A stretch of DNA of 64,000 nt from Zoogloea dura (GTDB taxonomy: Bacteria > Pseudomonadota > Gammaproteobacteria > Burkholderiales > Rhodocyclaceae): assembly GCF_012927165.1 (NCBI RefSeq), contig NZ_JABBGA010000002.1, positions 310,001-374,000 on the forward strand. Reading direction: 5' to 3'. This document shows positions 17,655 to 25,987 of this stretch, piece after piece. The position numbers and the translations under genes are program-made. The notes beneath the pieces were generated by a model. The model had not been told where the DNA came from, ran no database searches, and saw only the letters and a program-made list of their open reading frames with translations. The stretch's first letter is position 1. The number at the start of each line of letters is the position of its first letter.

Positions 17655-18188
17655 ATGTACCTGTCCCCCACCGACCTCCAGAAAGCACGCCACGCTGCCC
17701 TCGACCACCTGCAGGCGGCTTCCCTGGTGATGATCGAGACAGCCGGCAGGCTCGCCGGCCTGAGCCTGGAGGCATCCCGCCGGGTTCTCGACGAAGGACA
17801 CCAGCAGCTCGACGGCCTGATCGCCGGCAGCCCCTCCGGTCTTGAACCGCCGCCCCTGTCGCGCCTGGTGTCCTGGCGCAGCGAATCCGCCGGGCAATTG
17901 CGCGAAGCCATCGAGATCATCGGCGACGCCCACCAGCGCATGCTCGAGGCCACCCGCGAGCAGGTGGCCAGCTTCGACCAGCTCCTGATGCGCCAGATGG
18001 ACCGTGCCGCCCTGAGCGCCGACCCGGCCGGCGAAGTGGCCATCGACCACGTCCGCAACACCATCCGGCAAGCCGAGGCGGGCTTCAACGAACTCACCGA
18101 TGCCGCCGCGCGCAGTGCGGACATGCTCGAGGAGCAGGTCCGCCAGGTGTCCGAGGCCCTGTCCTCCGACGGGACCAAGGCGGACTGA
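17655..18188 (+). CDS. Phasin family protein (PHA granule-associated)
   Basis: A 177-residue, mainly alpha-helical amphipathic protein without signal peptide. The pattern of long heptad-like helices, for example QKARHAALDHLQAASLVMIETAGRLAGLSLEASRR and QVASFDQLLMRQMDRA, matches phasins that coat polyhydroxyalkanoate granules and affect granule size. GGAG precedes the ATG. No PHA synthase gene is adjacent. Phasins are low in sequence conservation, so a general coiled protein cannot be fully excluded. Confidence 0.75.
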   Translation: MYLSPTDLQKARHAALDHLQAASLVMIETAGRLAGLSLEASRRVLDEGHQQLDGLIAGSPSGLEPPPLSRLVSWRSESAGQLREAIEIIGDAHQRMLEATREQVASFDQLLMRQMDRAALSADPAGEVAIDHVRNTIRQAEAGFNELTDAAARSADMLEEQVRQVSEALSSDGTKAD

Positions 18189-18314
18189 AGCAGTCCCGTC
18201 ACCAGGCCGCTCCCGCGGCCCGCGGGTGCACTTGCGGGCTTCCGCGCCCTAGAATGACGGGCTAGTCCGATGGCGCCGGCTGGCGTCATCGGCTCATCAA
18301 CCGCAAGGAAACCC

Positions 18315-19136
18315 ATGAACGCCCGCGCCTCCCTCTACCAGGCCCGCTATGGCTCTGCCGATACGCCGCAGCCCGCAGCCGGCTCCACGATCATCGACCA
18401 CCTGCTGGCCCACCGCTCGGTGCGTGCCTACTTGCCCGACCCGGTCAGTGACGACAGCCTGGCCGCCATCATCGCGGCCGCCCAGTCGGCAGCCAGCTCG
18501 TCCAATCTCCATGCCTGGAGCGTCGTGGCCGTCCGCGACCCGGTGCGCAAGGCGCGCCTGGCGGAGTTCGCCGGCAACCAGGAACACATCGTCGAGGCAC
18601 CGCTGCTGCTGGTCTGGCTGGCCGACCTGGCCCGCCTCGAAAGCGTGGCCCGGCGGGTTGGCGAGAGCCATGACGCGCTTGACTACCTGGAGATGTTCGA
18701 GGTCGGTGTGATCGATGCCGCCCTGGCCGCCCAGAACGCGGTGGCCGCGGCCGAATCCCTCGGCCTCGGTACGGTGTACATCGGCGGCATGCGCAACCGC
18801 CCCCTGGACGTTGCCGCCGAGCTGGCCCTGCCGCCCCGCGTGGTGGCGGTATTCGGCCTGTGCGTGGGCACCCCCGACCCGGACAAGCCCGCCAGCGTCA
18901 AACCGCGCCCGCCACGGCCGGTGGTGCTGCACCAGGAGCAGTATTCCCTCGAGGCCCAGCAGCCCGGCCTGCTCGAGTACGACACCGCAATGAGCGAGTT
19001 CTACGCTGCCCAGGGCATGAAGGTGCGCGGCACCTGGTCCAACCACTCGGCCAAGCGGGTCCGCGACGCGGCCTCCCTGTCAGGGCGTGATCAGCTGGTG
19101 GAAGCGCTGCACCGATTGGGCTTTCCGCTCAAGTAA
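18315..19136 (+). CDS. NADPH-dependent nitroreductase family oxidoreductase (NfsA-like)
   Basis: A 273-residue FMN-binding oxidoreductase. The FMN phosphate site HRSVRAYLPDPV (HRSVR) and SAASSSNLHAWSVVAVRD are classic, as are the central GVIDAALAAQNAVAAAESLGLGTVYIGGMRN and the NfsA/FRP-like C-terminal arm that binds NADPH (EYDTAMSEFYAAQG, WSNHSAKRV). It probably reduces nitroaromatics, quinones or flavins with NADPH. AAGGA precedes the ATG at 18315. It is convergent with nrtD, with a long hairpin between the two stops. Confidence 0.9.
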   Translation: MNARASLYQARYGSADTPQPAAGSTIIDHLLAHRSVRAYLPDPVSDDSLAAIIAAAQSAASSSNLHAWSVVAVRDPVRKARLAEFAGNQEHIVEAPLLLVWLADLARLESVARRVGESHDALDYLEMFEVGVIDAALAAQNAVAAAESLGLGTVYIGGMRNRPLDVAAELALPPRVVAVFGLCVGTPDPDKPASVKPRPPRPVVLHQEQYSLEAQQPGLLEYDTAMSEFYAAQGMKVRGTWSNHSAKRVRDAASLSGRDQLVEALHRLGFPLK

Positions 19137-19166
19137 CCGGGCGGGCGCCGATGCGCCCTTCCAATG

Positions 19167-19207
19167 CAAACGGCCCGGACTGCGGCATTGCCGGTCCGGG
19201 CCGTTTG
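19167..19207. terminator. Bidirectional terminator hairpin between nitroreductase and nrtABD
   Basis: A perfect 14-base stem, CAAACGGCCCGGAC with GTCCGGGCCGTTTG, encloses a 13-base loop. Both orientations end in TTTG, so it can serve both convergent units. Confidence 0.75.
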
Positions 19208-19226
19208 ATGTGCCGCAGCACGCCGC

Positions 19227-20018
19227 TCAGGCGGCCTTCTTCATCTGCTTCTGGTACAGGAACTCCAGGATCGCTCCACGACATTCGGCAAAGTGCGGAT
19301 CGTGGGCCAGCGCCAGGCGGTCGCGGGGCTTGTCCAGCTTGACCTCGAGGATCTCGCCGATGGTCGCCGCCGGGCCGTTGGTCATCATCACCACCCGGTC
19401 GGACAGCAGCACCGCCTCATCCACGTCGTGGGTCACCATCACCACGGTGGCGCCGGTCTTCTCCATCACGCCGATCAGCTCGTCCTGCAGGGAGGCCCGG
19501 GTCAGCGCATCCAAAGCGCCAAAGGGCTCGTCCATCAGCAGGATCTTGGGCTCCATGGCGAAGGCCCGGGCGATCCCGATACGCTGCTTCATGCCGCCGG
19601 AGATCTCGTGGGGCATCTTCTGGGTGGCATGGGTCATGTGCACCATCTCCAGGGCCGCCGCGGTGCGCTCCTTCAATTTGGCCTTGCCCTCCTTGGCGCC
19701 GAAGACCCGCTCGACGGCCAGGTAGACGTTCTCGAAACAGCTCAGCCAGGGCAACAGGGAGTGGTTCTGGAAGACCACCGCCCGCTCGGGCCCGGGGCCG
19801 GCGATCTCGCGGCCGCTGCACAGCATGACCCCCGAAGTGGGCAGGGTCAGGCCGGCGATCAGGTTGAGCAGGGTGGATTTGCCGCAGCCAGAGTGGCCGA
19901 TCAGCGACACCACTTCGCCACTGCGGATCTGCAGATTGACATCCTTCAGGGCGACGAAGCGGCCCTTCTTGGTCTCGAAGGCCATGCCGACGTTTTCGAC
20001 CTTGACGATTGCGTTCAT
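19227..20018 (-). CDS. nrtD: Nitrate ABC transporter, ATP-binding protein
   Basis: A 263-residue ATPase of the NrtCD/SsuB/TauB family that powers uptake of nitrate (or nitrite/cyanate). Walker A is GHSGCGKST (41-49), the signature is EISGGMKQR, Walker B is ILLMDEPFGALD and the switch is VTHDVDEA. The ATG at 20018 has AGGAG upstream. It is the last gene of nrtABD. There is no NrtC-like fused solute-binding ATPase. It acts on the cytoplasmic face with a pair of NrtB permeases. Confidence 0.93.
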   Translation of the reverse strand: MNAIVKVENVGMAFETKKGRFVALKDVNLQIRSGEVVSLIGHSGCGKSTLLNLIAGLTLPTSGVMLCSGREIAGPGPERAVVFQNHSLLPWLSCFENVYLAVERVFGAKEGKAKLKERTAAALEMVHMTHATQKMPHEISGGMKQRIGIARAFAMEPKILLMDEPFGALDALTRASLQDELIGVMEKTGATVVMVTHDVDEAVLLSDRVVMMTNGPAATIGEILEVKLDKPRDRLALAHDPHFAECRGAILEFLYQKQMKKAA

Positions 20019-20041
20019 GACGAAACTCCTCGATCCGGTTA

Positions 20042-20998
20042 TCAGTTGGTGCCGTAGCTGAAGCGACGGGCAATCAGCAGCAGCAGTTGTTCGAGCAGCA
20101 GGCCGACGATGCCGATCACGAAGATGGCGATGATGATGTGCTCGACCTTGAGGTTGTTCCATTCATCCCACACCCAGAAGCCGATGCCGACGCCGCCGGT
20201 GAGCATCTCGGCCGCCACGATGACCAGCCAGGCGGTGCCGATGGACAGGCGGATGCCGGTGAGCATGTATGGCAGCACCGAGGGCAGGAGGATCTTGGTG
20301 ATGATCTTGAACTCGGACAGGTTGAGCACCCGCGCCACGTTCAGGTAGTCCTGCGGCACCCGCTGCACGCCCTGGGCGGTGTTGAGGATCATCGGCCAGA
20401 TGGAGCAGATGAAGATGGTCCAGGTGGAAGCCGGATCGGCGGCCTTGAAGACCATCAGGCCGATGGGCAGCCAGGCCAGCGGAGACACCGGGCGCAGGAT
20501 GCTGATGATCGGCTCGAGCATGCTGTTCATGAAGGCGAAGCGGCCGATGATGAAGCCCATCGGAATGCCCACCAGCGCGGCCACGCCAAAGCCGATGGCG
20601 ACCCGCTTGAGGGACGACAGGATGTTCCAGCCTATGCCCTGGTCGTTCGGGCCGTTGCGGTAGAAGGGGTCGGAGAACAGCGTGACGGCGGCATCGAAGG
20701 TCTTTGCCGGGCCGGGAAAGTCGGTCGAGCTCATGGCAACCAGCGCCCACAGGCCGATCACGAAGGCGAAGCCCAGGAAGGGCGGAATCACGGCACGGAA
20801 AAGCTGGCCGACGCGCTCACCAAAGGGCGTGCCGGGCTCGGCGACGGGCGCCGGAGCTGCATTCTGGATGGGCGTCGAGGAGGCCATATCGGATTCCTTG
20901 GCAGGGGTGGCTTCGCTGCGGGCCACGGGCGCCGGGTGAGCCGGCGCGGCTTCGGGCGCAACGGCCCCGAGCGCAGACGTGAGGGTTGCAGTATTCAT
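20042..20998 (-). CDS. nrtB: Nitrate ABC transporter, permease protein
   Basis: A 318-residue inner-membrane permease. A roughly 65-residue Ala/Pro-rich hydrophilic N-terminal extension precedes the first helix (FLGFAFVIGLWALVAM), then a BPD-type permease domain with the cytoplasmic EAA-like loop around LNVARVLNLSEFKIITKILLPSVLPYML and the last helix ending RRFSYGTN. This form is typical of NrtB. The ATG at 20998 has GGAGAT upstream. It lies 92 bases after nrtA and 23 bases before nrtD in the operon. Confidence 0.92.
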   Translation of the reverse strand: MNTATLTSALGAVAPEAAPAHPAPVARSEATPAKESDMASSTPIQNAAPAPVAEPGTPFGERVGQLFRAVIPPFLGFAFVIGLWALVAMSSTDFPGPAKTFDAAVTLFSDPFYRNGPNDQGIGWNILSSLKRVAIGFGVAALVGIPMGFIIGRFAFMNSMLEPIISILRPVSPLAWLPIGLMVFKAADPASTWTIFICSIWPMILNTAQGVQRVPQDYLNVARVLNLSEFKIITKILLPSVLPYMLTGIRLSIGTAWLVIVAAEMLTGGVGIGFWVWDEWNNLKVEHIIIAIFVIGIVGLLLEQLLLLIARRFSYGTN

Positions 20999-21090
20999 GA
21001 TGATCTCCGTTAGTCGCCGGGAGGCCCTTGAGCCTGCCCTTTCACATTGAACGTACGAGGCGGACGGGGGGCGGCACCGCCCCCGCCGGA

Positions 21091-22350
21091 TCAGGCGGCC
21101 TTGATCTTGAAGGAGGCGGCGTACTTCTTCGGGTCCTTGCCGTCCCACACGACACCGTCGAAGAACTTCGAGCTGCGGAAGTCGGACTTGGGCACCGGCG
21201 TGCCGACGATGGAGGCGGCCTGCTTGTACAGCTCGGTCTTGTTGATGGCCTTGGCCACGGCCAGGTAGTCCACGTCCTGCTTGAGCAGGCCCCAGCGGCG
21301 ATGCTGGGTCAGGAACCACATGCCGTCGGACAGGTAGGGGAAGTTCACCAGGCCGTCGTTGTAGAACTTCATGTAGTTCTTGTCCGACCAACTCTTGCCC
21401 AGTCCATTTTCGTACTGGCCGATCATGCGGCTGCGGATCACATCCACGTCGGTGTTCACATAGCTCTTGGCGGCCACCGTCTCGGCGGTCTTGGAGCGGT
21501 TGGCGGCGCTGGCGTCGATCCACTTGGATGCTTCGAGGATCGCGCAGATCATGGCGCGGGCGGTGTTCGGGTACTTGGCCGCGAATTCGGCGGTGGCGCC
21601 CAGCACCTTCTCGGGGTGGTCGGTCCAGATATCCTGGGTGGTCATCGCGGTGAAACCGATCTTGTCCACGATGGCACGCTGGTTCCAGGGCTCACCCACG
21701 CAGTAGCCGTCCATGTTGCCGACCCGCATGTTGGCGACCATCTGCGGAGGCGGCACGACGATGTTCTTGACGTCCTTGAAGGGGTCGATGTCGTGGGCCG
21801 CCAGCCAGTAGTAGAGCCACATGGCGTGGGTGCCGGTGGGGAAGGTCTGGGCGAAGGTGTATTCCTTCTCCTTCTTCGCCACCAGCTTCGACAGGGAGGC
21901 GCCATCCACCGCGCCCTTGTCCTTGAGCGCGTTCGACAGGGTGATGGCCTGGCCGTTGTTGTTGAGGGTCATCAGCACGGCCATGTCCTTCTTGGGACCG
22001 CCGATACCCAGGTGCAGGCCATATACCAGGCCGTACAACACATGCGCCGCGTGCAGCTCGCCGTTGGCCAGCTTGTCCCGCACACCGGCCCAGGAGGCTT
22101 CCTTGCTGGGGGTGATCTTGATGCCGTACTTCTTGTCGAAACCCATGACCGAAGCCATGACCACCGAGGAACAGTCGGTCAGCGGGATGAAGCCGATCCT
22201 GACTTCTTCCAGCTCCGGTTTATCCGAACCGGCAGCCCACGCGCCGGCAGAGGGGAGCATCGTGCCCATTGCAGCCATACCTCCAAGGGTTGCCCCAGCC
22301 TTGAGAAAGCCGCGGCGGGAAAGATTCTTGTCGTCGAAACGCTCGCTCAT
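21091..22350 (-). CDS. nrtA: Nitrate ABC transporter, periplasmic substrate-binding protein (Tat substrate)
   Basis: A 419-residue NrtA/NasF-type binding protein. It carries a twin-arginine signal, SRRGFLKAG (11-19) with a hydrophobic core to about 40. Family features include RIGFIPLTDCSSVVMA, DKLANGELHAAHVLYGLVYG, PPPQMVANMRVGNMDGYCVGEPWN and QYENGLGKSWSDKNYMKFY. It delivers nitrate to NrtB. The start codon lies just after a leader terminator, so expression depends on readthrough. The ribosome site GGGGCGAG is modest. Twin-arginine export is usual in this family. Confidence 0.93.
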   Translation of the reverse strand: MSERFDDKNLSRRGFLKAGATLGGMAAMGTMLPSAGAWAAGSDKPELEEVRIGFIPLTDCSSVVMASVMGFDKKYGIKITPSKEASWAGVRDKLANGELHAAHVLYGLVYGLHLGIGGPKKDMAVLMTLNNNGQAITLSNALKDKGAVDGASLSKLVAKKEKEYTFAQTFPTGTHAMWLYYWLAAHDIDPFKDVKNIVVPPPQMVANMRVGNMDGYCVGEPWNQRAIVDKIGFTAMTTQDIWTDHPEKVLGATAEFAAKYPNTARAMICAILEASKWIDASAANRSKTAETVAAKSYVNTDVDVIRSRMIGQYENGLGKSWSDKNYMKFYNDGLVNFPYLSDGMWFLTQHRRWGLLKQDVDYLAVAKAINKTELYKQAASIVGTPVPKSDFRSSKFFDGVVWDGKDPKKYAASFKIKAA

Positions 22351-22374
22351 TGCTCGCCCCTGATCCGAAAATAC

Positions 22375-22430
22375 AAAAAAAAGAGGGCGTCTCACTCCTC
22401 CGCGAATGATTCGCTGAGGAATGGACGCCC
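22375..22430 (-). terminator. Leader (attenuator) terminator in front of nrtA
   Basis: On the minus strand GGGCGTC (22424-22430) and GACGCCC (22385-22391) enclose further pairing (TCCTC with GAGGA, GCGAA with TTCGC) and are followed by eight T residues (22375-22382). The hairpin lies about 25 bases before the nrtA start and therefore ends the transcript before the coding region unless it is disrupted. Confidence 0.9.
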
Positions 22431-22437
22431 TTGTCCA
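22422..22437 (-). promoter_or_regulatory. ANTAR-target hairpin P2, overlapping the attenuator
   Basis: TGGAC-AAGGGC-GTCCA: a five-base-pair stem with a six-base loop having A at position 1 and G at position 4, as in known ANTAR targets. Bases 22422-22430 are also in the 5' arm of the terminator, so P2 and the terminator exclude each other. Confidence 0.75.
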
Positions 22438-22454
22438 AGTCTGATCGCCTGATC

Positions 22455-22480
22455 AAGCCGGGCCGCCGTTGGACCGACTT
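22455..22480 (-). promoter_or_regulatory. ANTAR-target hairpin P1
   Basis: AAGTCGGTCC and GGCCCGGCTT pair over ten positions with one U-C mismatch and one U-G wobble, closing a six-base loop AACGGC with A at position 1 and G at position 4. Together with P2 it forms the two-hairpin element bound by NasT/NasR/EutV-type regulators. A short extra stem (TGATC/GATCA) lies between the two. Confidence 0.72.
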
Positions 22481-22493
22481 CGAGGAGTACTAA

Positions 22494-22508
22494 GCGAGCG
22501 CTGTGCCA
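22494..22508 (-). promoter_or_regulatory. Sigma54 (-24/-12) promoter of nrtABD
   Basis: TGGCACAGCGCTCGC on the minus strand matches TGGCAC-N5-TTGC except for one base. Start of transcription would be near 22482, directly in front of hairpin P1. Confidence 0.75.
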
Positions 22509-22515
22509 GAAAAAA

Positions 22516-22528
22516 TAAGATGTTGATT
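22516..22528 (-). promoter_or_regulatory. IHF-binding site match upstream of the sigma54 promoter
   Basis: AATCAACATCTTA on the minus strand agrees fully with WATCAANNNNTTR and lies in an AT-rich stretch between the NtrC-like palindrome and the -24 element, where DNA bending is expected. Confidence 0.55.
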
Positions 22529-22568
22529 AATATGAATATACTCAAAAAACAAAACAACTTACCCCTTT

Positions 22569-22587
22569 AGAGGTAAATAAAACCTCT
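22569..22587. repeat. Inverted repeat in the nrt upstream region
   Basis: AGAGGT and ACCTCT flank a seven-base AT spacer. No T-tract follows on the plus strand. It may be a second operator; no regulator is proposed. Confidence 0.3.
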
Positions 22588-22595
22588 CACACTCA

Positions 22596-22612
22596 TGCAC
22601 TGCGGCAGTGCA
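22596..22612. promoter_or_regulatory. NtrC-type upstream activator site
   Basis: TGCACTGCGGCAGTGCA is a 17-base palindrome (one central base) that fits the NtrC consensus TGCACY-N5-RGTGCA. It lies about 90-105 bases upstream of the -24 element, a usual enhancer distance. Confidence 0.7.
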
Positions 22613-22683
22613 GCATGCACCGCTTTGGCGTCATCCCGATAAGAACAGGCTTCCTCATCAGCACAAGCAGCTGAAACAGAAAG

Positions 22684-22719
22684 AAAAAGGGCGGAAGCCG
22701 GTTTTCCGGCTGCCGCCCC
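22684..22719 (-). terminator. Rho-independent terminator of nasT
   Basis: On the minus strand GGGCGG.AGCCGG / CCGGCT.CCGCCC around a four-base loop is followed by TTTTTC. It separates nasT from the nrt promoter region, so nrtABD needs its own promoter. Confidence 0.85.
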
Positions 22720-22753
22720 ACAAGATGCACCCCGGCAAGGCCGGATATCTCTT

Positions 22754-23329
22754 TCAGAGTAGAAGACTGGCCATGTCGATCACGTCGCGCGCCACCTCAG
22801 CCAGCTTGCGGCCCCGCTCCATGGCCAGCTTGCGCAGGGCGTGATAGGCCGCGTCCTCGTCCAGCCCACGGGCCTTCATGAGCAGCCCCTTGGCCCGGTC
22901 CACCAGGATCCGCTCAGACAGCTTGCGATTGGCGTCGTCCAGCTCGGCACGCAGGTGCTGGAACTCCTCGAACTGGGCGATGGCCACCTCGACCAGCGAA
23001 TCCAGGCGCTCGGGCGTAACGGAATCAACCACATAGGACGACACGCCGGCCTTCACGGCACGCCGGATCATCTCGGAGTCGGTGTCCTGGGAGAACAACA
23101 GCACCGGTCGCGGACAGTCCCGATTCATGGTGGCGAGGTGTTCCAGGGTGTCCCGGCTCGGTGAATCGGCCTGGATGAAGATCACATCAGGCTTGGTAGC
23201 GAGCACCTGATCGGACAAATCGAGCGCACTCGAAAGCGCCGCCACCACCTGATGACCTGCCAGGGCGAGGGCCGCGCAGACATCGGCGGCACGTTCGCGG
23301 GAAGAATCGACAACCAGTACTCGCAGCAT
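22754..23329 (-). CDS. nasT: NasT-like antiterminator: receiver domain plus ANTAR RNA-binding domain
   Basis: A 191-residue regulator with an N-terminal receiver-like domain (MLRVLVVDSSRERAADV, about 1-120) and a C-terminal ANTAR domain (about 130-190) whose signature is ILVDRAKGLLMKARGLDEDAAYHALRKLAMERGRKL. NasT proteins bind two-hairpin RNA elements and prevent leader termination of nitrate-assimilation operons; in known systems they are held inactive by the nitrate sensor NasS. The nrtA leader next door has such hairpins. No nasS gene is in the window. The ATG at 23329 is preferred; a GTG four codons upstream is possible. It is not the NIT-domain NasR form. Confidence 0.88.
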   Translation of the reverse strand: MLRVLVVDSSRERAADVCAALALAGHQVVAALSSALDLSDQVLATKPDVIFIQADSPSRDTLEHLATMNRDCPRPVLLFSQDTDSEMIRRAVKAGVSSYVVDSVTPERLDSLVEVAIAQFEEFQHLRAELDDANRKLSERILVDRAKGLLMKARGLDEDAAYHALRKLAMERGRKLAEVARDVIDMASLLL

Positions 23330-23432
23330 GGCGGAGACCACCGTAAAGACAATACTTTCGGTGTAGCAGGAAGCACGCCATCTTTCCTTGGCGTCCTGCG
23401 CCGCGTGCCTGGCGCAGGAGGGCTGGCAGGGC

Positions 23433-24989
23433 TCAGCCCCGCAACATGGCAGGATCCGCGCAGTCGAGGAGGAGCACCGAGACGTCGTCCCCCGCCGGTT
23501 GCCCCGCCAGGTGGCGGGTCAGGGCCTGGCGCAGAAGGCCCAGGTGGCTGGCTCGCCCGCCTCCGGCCAGCGCACGCACCAACCCCTCGTGGCCGAAAGG
23601 CTCGCCGGCCTGGTTCTCGGCCTCGGTCAGGCCATCGGAGCACAGCACGATCTGCCCCGGGCCATCCCAGGTGAAGGCTTCACAGACCACCGCCGCCTCT
23701 GCCGAGGGCAGGATGCCGAGGGGCAGCTGGCGGGACGGGAAGCGCTGCCGCACCTGCCCATCCTCGCTCACCTGCAGCACATCCGGCACGCCGCCGACCC
23801 AGATCTCGCCGGACGGACGGGACGCTTCCAGGCGCACCAGCGCGGAGGCCACGAAATGCCCGGGAGGCAGCAGGCCGCAGAGCAGGTCGTTGAGCTCCGT
23901 CACCAGCCCTGCCAGGGGCAGGTTGCGGGCGGCGCCGCGGTAGAAGGCACCCAGGGCCGGCAGCACGCTGACCGCGGCGGCAAGCCCGTGGCCGGTGGCG
24001 TCGGCCAGCATCGCATAGAGGGCGCCATCGTTGGAGCGGGCCACCGCCACCACGTCGCCCGAGAAGTTGCGGGCCGGCATCACGGCATATTGCACGGCCT
24101 TGTCATGCAGCCAGTCGGAGCGGATCTGCCGCTCCATGATCTTCATGGCAAGCTCCTGCTCGCGCTCGGACTCATCGTGGTAGCGCTGCAGCCGGGCCGC
24201 GTCCTCGGCCAGCTGGCGCTGGATGCGACGGGCTTCCGACACATCGCGCACGATGCCGATGAACATGCGCCGGTTGGGCAGCTGCAGGTCGGACACGCCG
24301 ATCTCCATCGGGAAGATCGTGCCATCCTTGCGGCGGCCGGTCATTTCCCGGATCTGCCCGACCACCCGCTTCTCGCCGCCCATCACGTGGCGCTGCAGGT
24401 AGCTGCTGCCGCCTTCGGAGGCATCCGGCGGCAAAAGCATCGAGAAAGGCCTGCCGATCATCTCGGGGGCGCCGTAGCCGAAGATGTGGCTGGCAGCCCG
24501 GTTGACCGACAGGATCATGCCCTGGTCGTCCGCCGAGATGATGCCGTCGATCACGCCGTTGGCCACGGCCCGCACCTGTTCGAGCGAGCCGGACAGGCGG
24601 CGCTGCATGTCGAGCAGGCGGCGCAAGGCCTTGAAGCGGGCCGAGAAGACCGGGAAGGACAGGGGCTTGGCCAGGTAGTCGTCGGCCCCGATCTCGAGGC
24701 CGTGGACAATGTCACCCTCGCCGCTCAGCGCCGACAGGATGATGATGGGCACCCAGCGATCCTCCGACAGCGCCCGGATCTGCTTGATCGCCTCGAAGCC
24801 ATCCATGCGCGGCATCATCAGGTCCATCAGCACGATGTCGGGGGACTCCTGGCGGAAGATCTCCACGGCATCCACGCCGTCGGCGGCATACAGGGGCTGG
24901 CAGTTGAGGTGGCCCAGGAAGGCGCCCACGATCGTCCGGTTTGAGGCGATATCGTCGGCCACAAGGACTCTCAATGTATTTTCAGACAT
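23433..24989 (-). CDS. Response regulator with PAS and PP2C (SpoIIE/RsbU-like) phosphatase domains
   Basis: A 518-residue signalling protein: receiver (about 6-122, phosphoacceptor Asp56 in VLMDLMMP), PAS (about 145-265, with FGYGAPEMIGRPFSMLLP), a coiled linker (about 268-310) and a SpoIIE-type serine/threonine phosphatase (about 320-515; YAMLADATGHGLAAA, VLCSDGLTEAENQAGE, GDDVSVLLL). Such proteins dephosphorylate STAS-domain anti-anti-sigma factors. It is the last gene of a three-gene set after a histidine kinase and a receiver-HATPase. The STAS partner is not in the window. Confidence 0.9.
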   Translation of the reverse strand: MSENTLRVLVADDIASNRTIVGAFLGHLNCQPLYAADGVDAVEIFRQESPDIVLMDLMMPRMDGFEAIKQIRALSEDRWVPIIILSALSGEGDIVHGLEIGADDYLAKPLSFPVFSARFKALRRLLDMQRRLSGSLEQVRAVANGVIDGIISADDQGMILSVNRAASHIFGYGAPEMIGRPFSMLLPPDASEGGSSYLQRHVMGGEKRVVGQIREMTGRRKDGTIFPMEIGVSDLQLPNRRMFIGIVRDVSEARRIQRQLAEDAARLQRYHDESEREQELAMKIMERQIRSDWLHDKAVQYAVMPARNFSGDVVAVARSNDGALYAMLADATGHGLAAAVSVLPALGAFYRGAARNLPLAGLVTELNDLLCGLLPPGHFVASALVRLEASRPSGEIWVGGVPDVLQVSEDGQVRQRFPSRQLPLGILPSAEAAVVCEAFTWDGPGQIVLCSDGLTEAENQAGEPFGHEGLVRALAGGGRASHLGLLRQALTRHLAGQPAGDDVSVLLLDCADPAMLRG

Positions 24990-25081
24990 CCACTGCTCTC
25001 TGCTTCTCGGCAGGCGGGCATCCAGGCCCGGCCTGCGGCAATCCATCGGACGGGATAGCGGAAAGGGCCATCCCGGGCGGC

Positions 25082-25987
25082 TTAGGCGGGCTTGTCCGAC
25101 TTGGGCACGGTCACCACGACCTGGTTGCCCGGAGGCAGATAGGTCAGGCTGGTGAAGGACAGCTGCCGCGACAGGGCGATCCCCCGCCCGTTTGGCGCAA
25201 AGGCCCGTTCGGGATCGAAGTCCAGGAAGCGGCGCCAGTCGAAACCCGGACCATCATCACGGATCTCGAACACCCAGCGGGAATCATCCCCCCAAACCTT
25301 CAACCTGACTGATTTGTTCCGGTTCTCCGCCAGGGACAGGCGGTGCGCCACCTCATCCTCCCAGCGGTCCTCCTCGCGCAGGCGGCTCTTCTCGGCAAAA
25401 TCGATTCCCAGGTTGCCGTGCTCGACGCCATTCACCAGCAGTTCGCAGAGCCCCATGGCCAGCGTTTCCGGCTGGGGCCCCAGCAAGGCGACGAAGGACG
25501 CCAGATTGCGCGCTTCGTCCAGGGTGCGGATGCTGAAGGCCCCTTCGGTCATGCAGTTCATCGCCTTGGCGTGGTCGTTGAGGCTGGCCCGCAACTCCCG
25601 GCGCACCCGCATGTCGTCCAGCGCCGAGCGGATGATGGTCTGCAGCGCCTCGCCCTCGAAAGGCTTGGTCAGGTAATAGAAAGCTCCCGCTGCCAGCCCT
25701 TCGCGCACCTGCTCCGGTGAAGTCGCGGCAGTCTGCATGATCACCGGGATGCTGCTCAGGCGCTCGTCGGCCTTGATCTTGCGCAGCAGCATGATGCCGT
25801 CCATGCCCGGCATCATGCGATCCAGCAGGACCAGGTCGAACTCCCGCTCCCGGTCACCCAGCGCCTCCCAGGCCGCATCGCCGGATTCGACCATGACCAG
25901 GTCGAAATCCATCTCATCCAGATACTCCGCGACGATATCCAGGTTGAAGGGTTCATCGTCGACCACCAGTATGCGTGCCCTGCTCAT
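25082..25987 (-). CDS. Response regulator fused to HATPase (RsbW-like) domain
   Basis: A 301-residue protein with a canonical receiver (about 4-120; acidic VVDDE, Asp56 in VLLDRMMPG, KPFEG) and a GHKL ATPase domain (about 155-300) of the anti-sigma/RsbW kind, with ALCELLVNG-like segment GLCELLVNGVEHGNLGI, EIRDDGPGFD and NGRGIALSR. There is no HisKA. It probably phosphorylates or binds a partner-switch protein according to receiver state. Its ATG directly follows the kinase stop codon (TAGATG), with AGGAAG upstream. A paralogue with a degenerate receiver lies about 8 kb away in this window. Confidence 0.88.
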   Translation of the reverse strand: MSRARILVVDDEPFNLDIVAEYLDEMDFDLVMVESGDAAWEALGDREREFDLVLLDRMMPGMDGIMLLRKIKADERLSSIPVIMQTAATSPEQVREGLAAGAFYYLTKPFEGEALQTIIRSALDDMRVRRELRASLNDHAKAMNCMTEGAFSIRTLDEARNLASFVALLGPQPETLAMGLCELLVNGVEHGNLGIDFAEKSRLREEDRWEDEVAHRLSLAENRNKSVRLKVWGDDSRWVFEIRDDGPGFDWRRFLDFDPERAFAPNGRGIALSRQLSFTSLTYLPPGNQVVVTVPKSDKPA

